From positions 1 to 10,327 of the forward strand of contig JAYEFR010000198.1 of the NCBI GenBank assembly GCA_034716155.1: 10,327 nt of DNA, in the 5' to 3' direction. The notes under the pieces are model-generated. The model did not search any database and was not told the DNA's origin. It saw nothing but the letters and a program-made list of their open reading frames with translations. Shown here in pieces: positions 1 through 5,733 of the stretch (positions are counted from its first letter, which is position 1; every line of letters begins with the position of its first letter). Source of the DNA: JAGGYK01 sp034716155. Its GTDB lineage: Bacteria > Desulfobacterota > Desulfomonilia > UBA1062. A program made the position numbers and the translations under genes.

Positions 1-129
1 TCCTGAGATTTTTCCCTGCAGAGGCATCCGTGTAGCCACAAGAAAAAAATTGACCTCTAACCGAAAAGTCTCTTGATTTCAATAGGTTGACTTTGATTAA
101 GCTCGCCATCTTTATGGAACTTCTGTTTC

Positions 130-175
130 ATATAAACGCGCATGAGTGCTTTGCTCTCACAACGAAGGATGAAAA
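130..175 (+). repeat. Dispersed hairpin repeat, copy 1
   Basis: This copy begins ATATAAACGCGCATGAG and ends CAACGAAGGATGAAAA. Both blocks recur almost unchanged, on the opposite strand, at 6862-6906. Between them lies a small hairpin, TGAG-T-GC-TTT-GC-T-CTCA, with one T.T mismatch in the stem. In the other copy that mismatch is a C-G pair and the loop is shorter. It is intergenic in both places. The family is unknown to me; a REP-like or other short interspersed structured repeat would fit. Confidence 0.75.
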
Positions 176-308
176 GCTATCAGCCCCTAGCATTCAGCGC
201 TCAGCTTAAAGAGGGGCTTCATTTTCCTTTTACTCTTATTTTTCTGCTTGTCCTTGGGCATGAACTCGTTTAAATCTTATTCTTTACTGAATGCTGAGAG
301 CTGATAGC
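176..308. repeat. Long-spaced imperfect inverted repeat (22-nt arms)
   Basis: The arm at 176-197 starts GCTATCAGC and ends AGCATTCAG. The arm at 287-308 starts CTGAATGCT and ends GCTGATAGC. They are complementary at 19 of 22 positions, with the mismatches confined to the central four bases, and they are separated by 89 nt. The left arm directly abuts the hairpin repeat ending at 175, and the right arm runs into the AT-rich box at 308-323. Read on the minus strand, the second arm is followed by TTTTC, so a weak role in ending the maturase transcript is possible. I favour a repeat element over a terminator because of the long spacer. Confidence 0.6.
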
Positions 309-338
309 TGTTTTTATATAAACATCCCCTGTGTGTTT

Positions 339-1472
339 TTAATCCCCGGATATGTTCCTGGCCAATTTTTTGAGGTGCTGATCTGCATGCTCAAAAAATA
401 TCTTAAATGAGGAGCAGAAATGATTTACACCATTGTCACCTGGATCGCGGATGCGATCCTTGATACATCCGCCACGGCAATACTTCAGCCACTTGCACTT
501 CTTGCAGGGTTTAGGAATCCTGGATTTTATCTGACCAAATCCGGTCTGTTTGGGGGAGTTCAAAAGATCGATTAAGTAGTCATCCCTTATATTTCCTAAT
601 TTCCATTTGGGCTCGACAAAAAAATCGCAAGAATACACGTCCCCGTTATGTTCAACTACCACATACACACCGCACTGCCTTAACAGGGTGCATTCGGGAG
701 GCTGCATTCCTGCATAGCTGTAAAGAACAGAGTCAAAAAAACGGATAAAAGTGGTTGGCACGCCATCCACAAAATCATCAAGCCATAAATCAAACAACCT
801 ACAGAGAAAGAAACCATATTTACGGGGTGGAACAGAGAAAGGAGCAGCCCTTGTGGGGTTTTTCGGATCAGTCTCTACGCAGGGGATGAATTGCATGTAA
901 TTTAGCCCCCGGGCCTTGTGAAATTCATAGATCTCCTCAGGGAATTGAACTGAATAATCTGTTACAACTATTAGTGTATTTACCTCCACTCCATGGTCGA
1001 GCAGCAGTTTTGCCTTATCAACCACCTTTGACCACGATCCCTTTTTATTCTGCATGAGTCGATAACGATTATGGATGTGTTCCGGCCCGTCGAGCGACAA
1101 CCCCACCAGAAACTTATATCTGCTTAAGAATTTTGCCCAGTGGCGCTCAAGTAAGACCCCATTGGTCTGCAGTCCGTTTCCAACAGTCTGGCCCCGGCCG
1201 TATCTTAACTGTTTGTCGACCACCTTTTCAAAGAATGGAAGCCCCATCAATGTTGGCTCTCCTCCCTGCCAGCCAAAGGAGGTCTGCGATCCGGATTGCG
1301 ACATCATCTGCTTGATCAGGTTGTCAAGTATATCATCACTCATACGGTGAACCTTTGTTTCTGAAAACAAACCCGCCTTTTCATAATAAAAGCAATAGGT
1401 GCAGGCCATGTTGCAATCCGGCCCGGCAGGTTTTATTAAAATAGAATCAAGGGGTTTTAAAGATTTTCCCAT
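339..1472 (-). CDS. Anaerobic sulfatase-maturating enzyme (radical SAM/SPASM)
   Basis: A 377-residue cytosolic radical SAM enzyme that oxidises an active-site Cys or Ser of a type I sulfatase to C-alpha-formylglycine. Cys20, Cys24 and Cys27 (CNMACTYC) form the CX3CX2C site for the SAM cluster, followed by GWQGGEPTL (68-76). The C-terminal SPASM domain has the full ligand set for two auxiliary [4Fe-4S] clusters: Cys261, 267, 282, 323, 326, 332, 336 and 353. This spacing matches what I recall of the Clostridium perfringens enzyme with an almost constant offset, and Asp283 falls at its proposed catalytic base. Length is normal for the family. On the minus strand AGAGAG lies a few bases before the ATG and may be a weak ribosome site. 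The gene stands alone and no sulfatase is visible in the window. A relative maturing another protein is the main alternative. Confidence 0.88.
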   Translation of the reverse strand: MGKSLKPLDSILIKPAGPDCNMACTYCFYYEKAGLFSETKVHRMSDDILDNLIKQMMSQSGSQTSFGWQGGEPTLMGLPFFEKVVDKQLRYGRGQTVGNGLQTNGVLLERHWAKFLSRYKFLVGLSLDGPEHIHNRYRLMQNKKGSWSKVVDKAKLLLDHGVEVNTLIVVTDYSVQFPEEIYEFHKARGLNYMQFIPCVETDPKNPTRAAPFSVPPRKYGFFLCRLFDLWLDDFVDGVPTTFIRFFDSVLYSYAGMQPPECTLLRQCGVYVVVEHNGDVYSCDFFVEPKWKLGNIRDDYLIDLLNSPKQTGFGQIKSRIPKPCKKCKWLKYCRGGCIKDRIRDPGDNGVNHFCSSFKIFFEHADQHLKKLARNISGD

Positions 1473-1557
1473 ATGAATCTCTCTTTATATCAAATAGAAG
1501 CCGATATTGCCAATATTTATTGTTACCTAAGGGGCAATAGTTCAAACATTTCTTAAA

Positions 1558-1576
1558 CCAGGGGCAGCTGCCCTGG
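1558..1576. promoter_or_regulatory. GC-rich near-palindrome, possible operator
   Basis: CCAGGGGCAGCTGCCCTGG is symmetric around CAGCTG except for one extra G in the left half. It stands out against AT-rich surroundings and lies about 60 bp upstream of the putative rpsP -35 box, in the divergent region. Neither strand has a T-run directly after it, so it is unlikely to be an intrinsic terminator. A protein-binding site is an inference; no regulator is encoded nearby. Confidence 0.35.
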
Positions 1577-1637
1577 CAATCCATTTCACCGGGGGTACTA
1601 TGTTTGTTCCGTGTTCCACTCATGAAGGATAATTAGC

Positions 1638-1665
1638 TTGACATCCTCTACTCTTGTAATGTAGT
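1638..1665 (+). promoter_or_regulatory. Putative sigma70-type promoter for the rpsP operon
   Basis: A perfect -35 hexamer TTGACA (1638-1643) is followed after 16 nt by TGTAGT (1660-1665), which matches the -10 consensus at four of six positions. The expected transcript start is near 1672, giving a leader of about 30 nt with AAAGGAG at 1686-1692 before the rpsP ATG. The -35 box is strong and the -10 box weak. Confidence 0.5.
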
Positions 1666-1704
1666 TGATTTTAGCAGAGATTAATAAAGGAGATATTAGG
1701 ACGT

Positions 1705-1950
1705 ATGAGTGTGAGCATCAGGTTATCACGTAGAGGAACAAATAAAATGCCTTTTTATCGAGTAGTAGTGGCAGATTCCAGATCTAAACGGGATGGAAGG
1801 TTTCTAGAGATTGTTGGTTATTATAACCCGACGAAAAGGACGGATGGGATTAATTTAAAGGTAGATAGGATAAAGAAGTGGGTAGCAAAGGGTAGTAAGC
1901 TAACTCCTGCAGTAAGAAAGCTTATCAAAGACAAAGGTTTTTCTATCTAA
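1705..1950 (+). CDS. rpsP: 30S ribosomal protein S16
   Basis: An 81-residue protein with the usual S16 start (MSVSIRLSRRGTNKMPFYR) and the conserved VVADSRSKRDGRF and GYYNP blocks (residues 21-42). S16 binds 16S rRNA and is needed for 30S assembly. Its length is typical. The start ATG follows AAAGGAG at 1686-1692 with 12 nt between. It is the first gene of a ten-gene plus-strand run and is preceded by a plausible promoter at 1638-1665. The neighbours (KH protein, rimM, trmD, rplS) are the classical partners of rpsP in many bacteria. Confidence 0.98.
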   Translation: MSVSIRLSRRGTNKMPFYRVVVADSRSKRDGRFLEIVGYYNPTKRTDGINLKVDRIKKWVAKGSKLTPAVRKLIKDKGFSI

Positions 1951-1980
1951 AATTAAGAAGGTTTTAGTAAGGGGTGAGAG

Positions 1981-2214
1981 ATGATGAAGGAACTGATAGA
2001 GTACATTGCCAAGATGATAGTGGACAATCCAGACGAAGTTAAGGTTACAGAGGTAATAGGAGAGGTTACGTCGGTAATAGAGCTTAGGGTGGCAAAGTCC
2101 GACTTAGGTAAGGTCATTGGGAAGGAAGGACGCACTGCACGTGCTATGCGGACCTTGCTGACCGCTGCATCCACAAAGATTAAAAAGAGGGCAGTCTTAG
2201 AAATCATTGAATAG
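1981..2214 (+). CDS. khpA: KH-domain RNA-binding protein (KhpA family)
   Basis: A 77-residue single KH-domain protein, usually annotated as YlqC/KhpA. The RNA-binding loop is visible as GKVIGKEGRTA (43-53), with the GxxG signature at Gly47-Gly50, followed by a basic helix. KhpA proteins bind many RNAs and, in some Gram-positives, pair with KhpB to influence cell division; that role is not shown here. AAGGGG at 1969-1974 lies 6 nt before the first of two tandem ATG codons, which supports the first. It lies 30 nt after rpsP, and only 3 nt separate it from rimM, so the genes are almost certainly co-transcribed. Confidence 0.95.
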   Translation: MMKELIEYIAKMIVDNPDEVKVTEVIGEVTSVIELRVAKSDLGKVIGKEGRTARAMRTLLTAASTKIKKRAVLEIIE

Positions 2215-2217
2215 AAG

Positions 2218-2724
2218 ATGAGAGATGATCTCATCGAAATAGCAAAGGTCAAGGGTCCTAAAGGACTTAAAGGTGAGTTTTTGCTTACGCCTTATGGAGA
2301 TTCCTTTGAACAGTTTAAGGCCTATCCATATCTGATAATAGGCTCCTTAGGTAAACCAAGGCGAGTTCTTTCCTGCATGCAAAGAAAAGGTAAGTATATA
2401 GTGCGGCTTGAAGGTATTACAAATATCTCACAGGCAGAAAGACTAAAAGGCGAGGGTGTGTTTATCAAGAGGCAGTGGCTCCCCCACTTAGAGGAGGATG
2501 AGTATTACTGGCGTGATCTCATAGGGATGAAGGTGTTAAAGGAAGATGGGAGAGAACTTGGAGAGTTAGTGAATATTATCAGGACAGGTAGCAATGATGT
2601 ATACGTAGTAGACAAAGAAAAGCAATATCTTATCCCAGCCGTAGTTGATGTAGTAAAAGATATCTCCATTGAGAAAAGGACCATAGTAGTAGACACCTCC
2701 TCTTTAGATGAGATTTTAGAATAG
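2218..2724 (+). CDS. rimM: Ribosome maturation factor RimM
   Basis: A 168-residue 16S rRNA processing and 30S maturation factor that binds S19 and the 30S head. The N-terminal beta-barrel shows KVKGPKGLKGEFLLTPYGD (10-28), and the family's linker and PRC-barrel start appear as EEDEYYWRDLIGMKV. Length is normal. The gene begins 3 nt after khpA and has no strong ribosome site of its own, so translational coupling with khpA is likely. It stands between khpA and trmD, the usual context. Confidence 0.96.
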   Translation: MRDDLIEIAKVKGPKGLKGEFLLTPYGDSFEQFKAYPYLIIGSLGKPRRVLSCMQRKGKYIVRLEGITNISQAERLKGEGVFIKRQWLPHLEEDEYYWRDLIGMKVLKEDGRELGELVNIIRTGSNDVYVVDKEKQYLIPAVVDVVKDISIEKRTIVVDTSSLDEILE

Positions 2725-2744
2725 AGAAGCCCCCTTTTTAAAAG

Positions 2745-3461
2745 ATGATGGTCTTTAATATTATCACCTTATTCCCTAATATGTTTGATGGTGCCTTTGG
2801 TACCAGTATTCTACATAGGGCCCGTCAAAACGGGATTATAGATATTCGGATAAAGGACTTAAGGGCCTTTGGTTTAGGTGTGCACAGGGTGGTAGATGAT
2901 GCCCCTTATGGGGGAGGTGGCGGTATGGTATTGATGCCGGAGCCTATAGCTCTGGCCTTGAAGGATATAGAAAAGGGGCCTGGCCATGTTATACTTACCA
3001 CCCCTAAAGGAAGGGTGCTTACCCACAGTGATGTGTTACGCTTGAGCAAAAAGGATGTGATAACCATTATATGTGGTCATTATGAAGGTGTTGATGAAAG
3101 GGTTAGAGGACTTTTTGTGGATGAAGAGATATCCATTGGTGATTATGTGCTTACAGGGGGCGAGATCCCTGCAATGGTGATTGTGGATGCCACTTCTCGG
3201 CTTATCCCTCATGTCTTGGGTAGGGATACCTTTTCTACAGGCGATTCTCATTACAATGGTTTGTTGGAATATCCGCAGTATACAAGGCCTAAAGAGTTTA
3301 TGGGAAAGAGTGTACCTGATGTGCTGCTTTCTGGCAATCATGAACAGATACGCCTGTGGAGGCGTAAGATGTCTCTCAAAAAGACAAAGGAAACCAGGCC
3401 TGATTTATTTAAGATGCTGACCCTTAGCAAAACAGATAGCGATCTTTTAGAGGAAGAATAG
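2745..3461 (+). CDS. trmD: tRNA (guanine37-N1)-methyltransferase TrmD
   Basis: A 238-residue SPOUT-fold enzyme that uses SAM to methylate G37 next to the anticodon of tRNAs reading CNN and GGG-type codons, preventing +1 frameshifts. Diagnostic segments are PYGGGGGMV (54-62), GHYEGVDERV (111-120), IGDYVLTGGE (131-140) and GLLEYPQYTRP (172-182); the Asp just before the last segment (Asp167) is probably the catalytic one. The protein acts as a homodimer with a trefoil knot. It starts 20 nt after rimM at the first of two tandem ATG codons, with only a weak AAAAG upstream. Length fits the family. Confidence 0.97.
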   Translation: MMVFNIITLFPNMFDGAFGTSILHRARQNGIIDIRIKDLRAFGLGVHRVVDDAPYGGGGGMVLMPEPIALALKDIEKGPGHVILTTPKGRVLTHSDVLRLSKKDVITIICGHYEGVDERVRGLFVDEEISIGDYVLTGGEIPAMVIVDATSRLIPHVLGRDTFSTGDSHYNGLLEYPQYTRPKEFMGKSVPDVLLSGNHEQIRLWRRKMSLKKTKETRPDLFKMLTLSKTDSDLLEEE

Positions 3462-3474
3462 AGGGAATATATGT

Positions 3475-4002
3475 ATGGTACTGGTAGGGCTTGTACATTG
3501 GCCTTGTTTGGATAAGAATGGTAAAGAGATAGCCACTGCCATTACAAATATGGACCTTCATGATTTTGCAAGAGTGTGCTTGACATATGGTATAGATAAG
3601 CTCTATATCGTTCATCCGTATGAAGGCCAGCTTTGTCTGGCGAAAAAGATCATTGATCATTGGGTTAAGGGGTTTGGAGGCGTGTATAATCCATTAAGAA
3701 AGAAGGCCTTTGAGGTGATAAGATTGGCTCATAGTCTAGATGAGGTAAAGAAAGCCACGAATGCACTCGTAGTAGCTACTTCGGCACGCTCTCATGATGG
3801 TGCGATAAGTTTTGATGATGTAAGGGCTTTATCTAAGGATAGGGATATACTCTTGATATTTGGCACAGGATGGGGGCTTGCTCCAAGGGTGTTGGAAGAA
3901 GCTGATGCCGTGCTTGAGCCTATAAGGGATGTAGGCCCGTATAATCATCTTTCGGTGCGTGCTGCTATGGCAATATCAATAGATAGGATACTAGGGAGGT
4001 AA
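3475..4002 (+). CDS. SPOUT-family RNA methyltransferase, TrmD-associated (RNA_Me_trans, PF09936-like)
   Basis: A 175-residue protein that I recognise as the SAM-dependent SPOUT family often encoded between trmD and rplS (Thermotoga maritima TM1570 is, as I recall, a structurally solved member). The SAM-binding knot appears as LLIFGTGWGLAP (126-137) and YNHLSVRAAMAI (156-167). The N-terminal half carries VLVGLVHWP and a conserved-looking NMDLHDFAR segment. Its RNA target is not known to me. The ATG at 3475 has GAGGGA at 3462-3467 upstream; a nearby ATG at 3471 is out of frame and soon stops. The gap to trmD is 13 nt, and the stop is followed after 3 nt by rplS. Confidence 0.9.
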   Translation: MVLVGLVHWPCLDKNGKEIATAITNMDLHDFARVCLTYGIDKLYIVHPYEGQLCLAKKIIDHWVKGFGGVYNPLRKKAFEVIRLAHSLDEVKKATNALVVATSARSHDGAISFDDVRALSKDRDILLIFGTGWGLAPRVLEEADAVLEPIRDVGPYNHLSVRAAMAISIDRILGR

Positions 4003-4005
4003 TCC

Positions 4006-4347
4006 ATGGATTTAGTGGAACAGTTTGAGAAGGGACAAATGAAAACAGATCTTCCTCAGGTTAGGATAGGGGACAAGGTGAAGGTATATATGAAGATTAT
4101 AGAGGGGAACCGTACAAGGTCCCAGGTGTTTGAAGGGACGCTTATTGCCAGGCATAAAGGAGGCAATAGGGGGACTATAACTGTGCGTAAGGTCTCTTAC
4201 GGGATAGGGGTGGAGCGTGTGTTTTCTCTACATTCCCCTATTGTCGAGAAGATAGATGTGGTATCCCATTCAAAGGTGCGTAGAGCAAAACTTTATTACT
4301 TGAGACAAAGAAAAGGAAAGGCTGCAAGGCTTAAAGAGTTACGGTAG
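4006..4347 (+). CDS. rplS: 50S ribosomal protein L19
   Basis: A 113-residue L19 sitting at the 30S-50S interface. Conserved blocks are GDKVKVYMKIIEGNRTRSQ (22-40), FEGTLIARHKGG and GIGVERVFSLHSP, followed by RRAKLYYLRQRKGKAARL at the C-terminus. Length is normal. A strong ribosome site, GGGAGG at 3994-3999, forms the last two sense codons of the preceding methyltransferase, which shows tight operon packing. rnhB follows after 4 nt. Confidence 0.98.
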   Translation: MDLVEQFEKGQMKTDLPQVRIGDKVKVYMKIIEGNRTRSQVFEGTLIARHKGGNRGTITVRKVSYGIGVERVFSLHSPIVEKIDVVSHSKVRRAKLYYLRQRKGKAARLKELR

Positions 4348-4351
4348 TATC

Positions 4352-4951
4352 ATGAATATTGAGGGAGCCCTTCTTAGGCAAGGGATTTGGCCTATCTGTG
4401 GAGTAGATGAGGCTGGCAGGGGACCTCTGGCAGGTCCTGTAGTGGCAGCAGCAGTGGTTATCGCCCTTGAATCCAAGATTAGAAGGCATGTGAAGGATTC
4501 AAAGCGGGTCAGCCCTTCAAGACGTGAGATGATCTATGAACTCATTATGCAATCTCCTCATATCTGTACTGGGGTATCTATGGTGGATGCATCTACCATA
4601 GATGAGATAAATATACTTCAGGCAACCCTTTCGGCTATGAAGAATGCGGTATCCAAGCTTGGTATCAAGCCGGAGTGTGCGCTTATAGATGGCAATGTCA
4701 GCCCGGATTTGCCATTTAATAGTATAGCGGTTGTAAAAGGGGATATAACTGAACCATCTATATCGGCTGCGAGTATCGTAGCAAAGGTTATAAGAGATAG
4801 GTATATGGTTGATATGGATAGTATTTACCCTGGTTATGGTTTTGCCAGGCATAAAGGATATCCTACGCCTGCCCACTATGCGGCTATAAGGAAATTAGGG
4901 CCGTCTCCTATCCATAGAAGGAGTTTTAAGGGTGTTACAAGGCAGCACTAA
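4352..4951 (+). CDS. rnhB: Ribonuclease HII
   Basis: A 199-residue endonuclease that cuts RNA in RNA:DNA hybrids and removes single ribonucleotides misincorporated in DNA. The four metal-binding acids are visible: Asp19-Glu20 in CGVDEAGRGPLAGPV, Asp113 in LIDGN and Asp131 in KGDITEPS, followed by SAASIVAKVIRDR (138-150). The basic DSKRVSPSRRE segment (49-59) is also typical. Length matches short RnhB proteins. The ATG lies 4 nt after rplS with only AAAGAG nearby, so coupling is likely. The 3' end overlaps the start of the YraN-family gene by 20 nt. Confidence 0.97.
   Translation: MNIEGALLRQGIWPICGVDEAGRGPLAGPVVAAAVVIALESKIRRHVKDSKRVSPSRREMIYELIMQSPHICTGVSMVDASTIDEINILQATLSAMKNAVSKLGIKPECALIDGNVSPDLPFNSIAVVKGDITEPSISAASIVAKVIRDRYMVDMDSIYPGYGFARHKGYPTPAHYAAIRKLGPSPIHRRSFKGVTRQH
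4918..4923 (+). promoter_or_regulatory. Ribosome binding site deciding a GTG start inside rnhB
   Basis: AAGGAG lies 8 nt before a GTG at 4932, near-ideal spacing. The next in-frame start, ATG at 4962, has AAGGGG touching it, too close to function well. This supports the GTG as the YraN start, with its ribosome site inside the rnhB coding sequence. Confidence 0.65.
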
Positions 4952-5306
4952 AAGCAAGGGGATGCGAGGCGAAGAGATTGCCCGTTTGCATTTAAAGGCA
5001 GATGGATATAAGATCCTTGAGTCGAATTTCAGCACAAAGATGGGGGAGATAGATATTGTTGCAAAAGACCATGATGTTTTAGTATTTGTAGAGGTAAAGA
5101 CTGCAACCGGTTCTAGATTCGGTAATCCTTTAAGTTGGATCCCTGAGTGGAAACAGAGACGGATAATAAAGGTTTCGCAGGCTTATATCATGAAGCGGGG
5201 TGTCTATAATAGGCCTGTAAGGTTCGATGTAATAGCAATAGAAGAAAGTGGAGAGGTTTGTCATATAAGGGATGCATTCAGGCCAAGAGGTGAAGTTTTT
5301 GTGTGA
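4932..5306 (+). CDS. YraN/UPF0102 family protein (nuclease-like fold)
   Basis: A 124-residue protein of the YraN (UPF0102) family, whose fold resembles PD-(D/E)XK nucleases and Holliday-junction resolvases; its cellular role is unsettled. The signatures are RGEEIARLHLKADGYKILE (12-30), MGEIDIVAKD (37-46) and FVEVKT (52-57), where Glu38, Asp40, Glu54 and Lys56 would form the nuclease-like centre. The downstream FGNP and K-QRRI segments also fit. Translation most likely starts at GTG 4932, supported by AAGGAG at 4918-4923. The family commonly follows rnhB. It overlaps rnhB at its start and the Mut7-C gene at its end. Confidence 0.92.
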   Translation: MLQGSTKSKGMRGEEIARLHLKADGYKILESNFSTKMGEIDIVAKDHDVLVFVEVKTATGSRFGNPLSWIPEWKQRRIIKVSQAYIMKRGVYNRPVRFDVIAIEESGEVCHIRDAFRPRGEVFV

Positions 5307-5733
5307 TCAGAATTTGGGACGTTTGTCCAAATGGCTCAGACTTATAGGGTTTGATGCCATGTATATGCGTTTTTGGGATGATGATATGGTTAAGAATGCG
5401 TTATCATCGCATAGGGTAGTCCTTACCAGGGCACATAACAAAGAATTAACCGATGGTTATATGGTTATTAGAGATGATAAGATCAATCTTCAGTTAAAGC
5501 AGGTGATAAATGCCCTCGATCTTAAGGGCAAAGCAAAACCCTTTTCGAGATGCAGTATATGCAACGAGCCTTTATATCCTATAGGTCGGGAAGAAGCAAA
5601 GGGATACGTCCCTGAATATGTATTTCTAACCCATGATACATTTTCCAAATGTCCCGGGTGTTCAAGGACTTATTGGAAAGGTACACATATAACCAGAACC
5701 TTAGAAATAATTAACACATTGGGGATTAGGTAA
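5272..5733 (+). CDS. Mut7-C PIN-like RNase domain protein with zinc ribbon
   Basis: A 153-residue stand-alone Mut7-C (PF01927-like) protein, a PIN-fold RNase domain followed by a zinc ribbon. The N-terminus, VKFLCDQNLGRLSKWLRLIG (7-26), and the WDDD acids (35-38) fit the PIN part. Cys94, Cys97, Cys127 and Cys130 form the ribbon, ending in the family's YWKGTH. The usual LTRD motif reads LTRAHN here, so one expected acidic residue (position 54) is missing. The ATG at 5272 overlaps the YraN gene by 35 nt; a GTG at 5290 would give the more family-like start (M/V-KFL) and a 17-nt overlap. Neither has a clear ribosome site. Its stop overlaps the next start as TAATG. Function in bacteria is little known. 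Confidence 0.85.
   Translation: MHSGQEVKFLCDQNLGRLSKWLRLIGFDAMYMRFWDDDMVKNALSSHRVVLTRAHNKELTDGYMVIRDDKINLQLKQVINALDLKGKAKPFSRCSICNEPLYPIGREEAKGYVPEYVFLTHDTFSKCPGCSRTYWKGTHITRTLEIINTLGIR

Larger units (their letters stand above)
1..338. other. Non-coding region downstream of the sulfatase maturase, containing repeats
   Basis: I find no supportable gene here. The open stretches are short (for example one in frame 3 from 54 to 206) and overlap repeats. Positions 1-120 have no structure I can recognise. From about 123 to 323 there is a modular arrangement: an AT-rich box CTGTTTCATATAAAC (123-137), a hairpin-bearing repeat (130-175), an imperfect inverted repeat (176-197 with 287-308), and a second AT-rich box CTGTTTTTATATAAAC (308-323) that nearly repeats the first in the same orientation. 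The region lies 3' of the minus-strand maturase gene, so part of it may serve as its transcript end, but no classical terminator is clear. Confidence 0.6.
1473..1704. other. Divergent intergenic region between maturase and rpsP
   Basis: This region separates two divergently transcribed units. It holds a GC-rich near-palindrome (1558-1576) and a likely sigma70-type promoter for the ribosomal operon (1638-1665). I could not find a convincing promoter for the minus-strand maturase. A TATAAA at 1484-1489 on that strand sits too close to the start codon to leave room for a leader. Confidence 0.6.

Noticed and set aside
2..76. Open plus-strand frame ending in TGA at 74-76, possibly the tail of a gene entering from the left
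   Set aside because: Only 24 codons, no recognisable family signal and nothing upstream to judge it by.
54..209. Plus-strand open frame of about 51 codons in the left intergenic region
   Set aside because: It runs through the hairpin repeat and inverted arm, has no ribosome site and resembles no protein.
183..217. GCCCCT...AGGGGC pairing followed by a T-rich stretch as a plus-strand terminator
   Set aside because: Only six pairs with a 23-nt loop and an interrupted T-run, and no plus-strand gene is known upstream.
1075..1350. Plus-strand frames opposite the sulfatase maturase
   Set aside because: Antisense to a gene with complete radical SAM and SPASM motifs.
1484..1512. Minus-strand TATAAA with a TGGCAA -35 as a maturase promoter
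   Set aside because: The -10 box would be about 12 bp from the start codon, leaving no room for a leader with a ribosome site, and the -35 match is poor.
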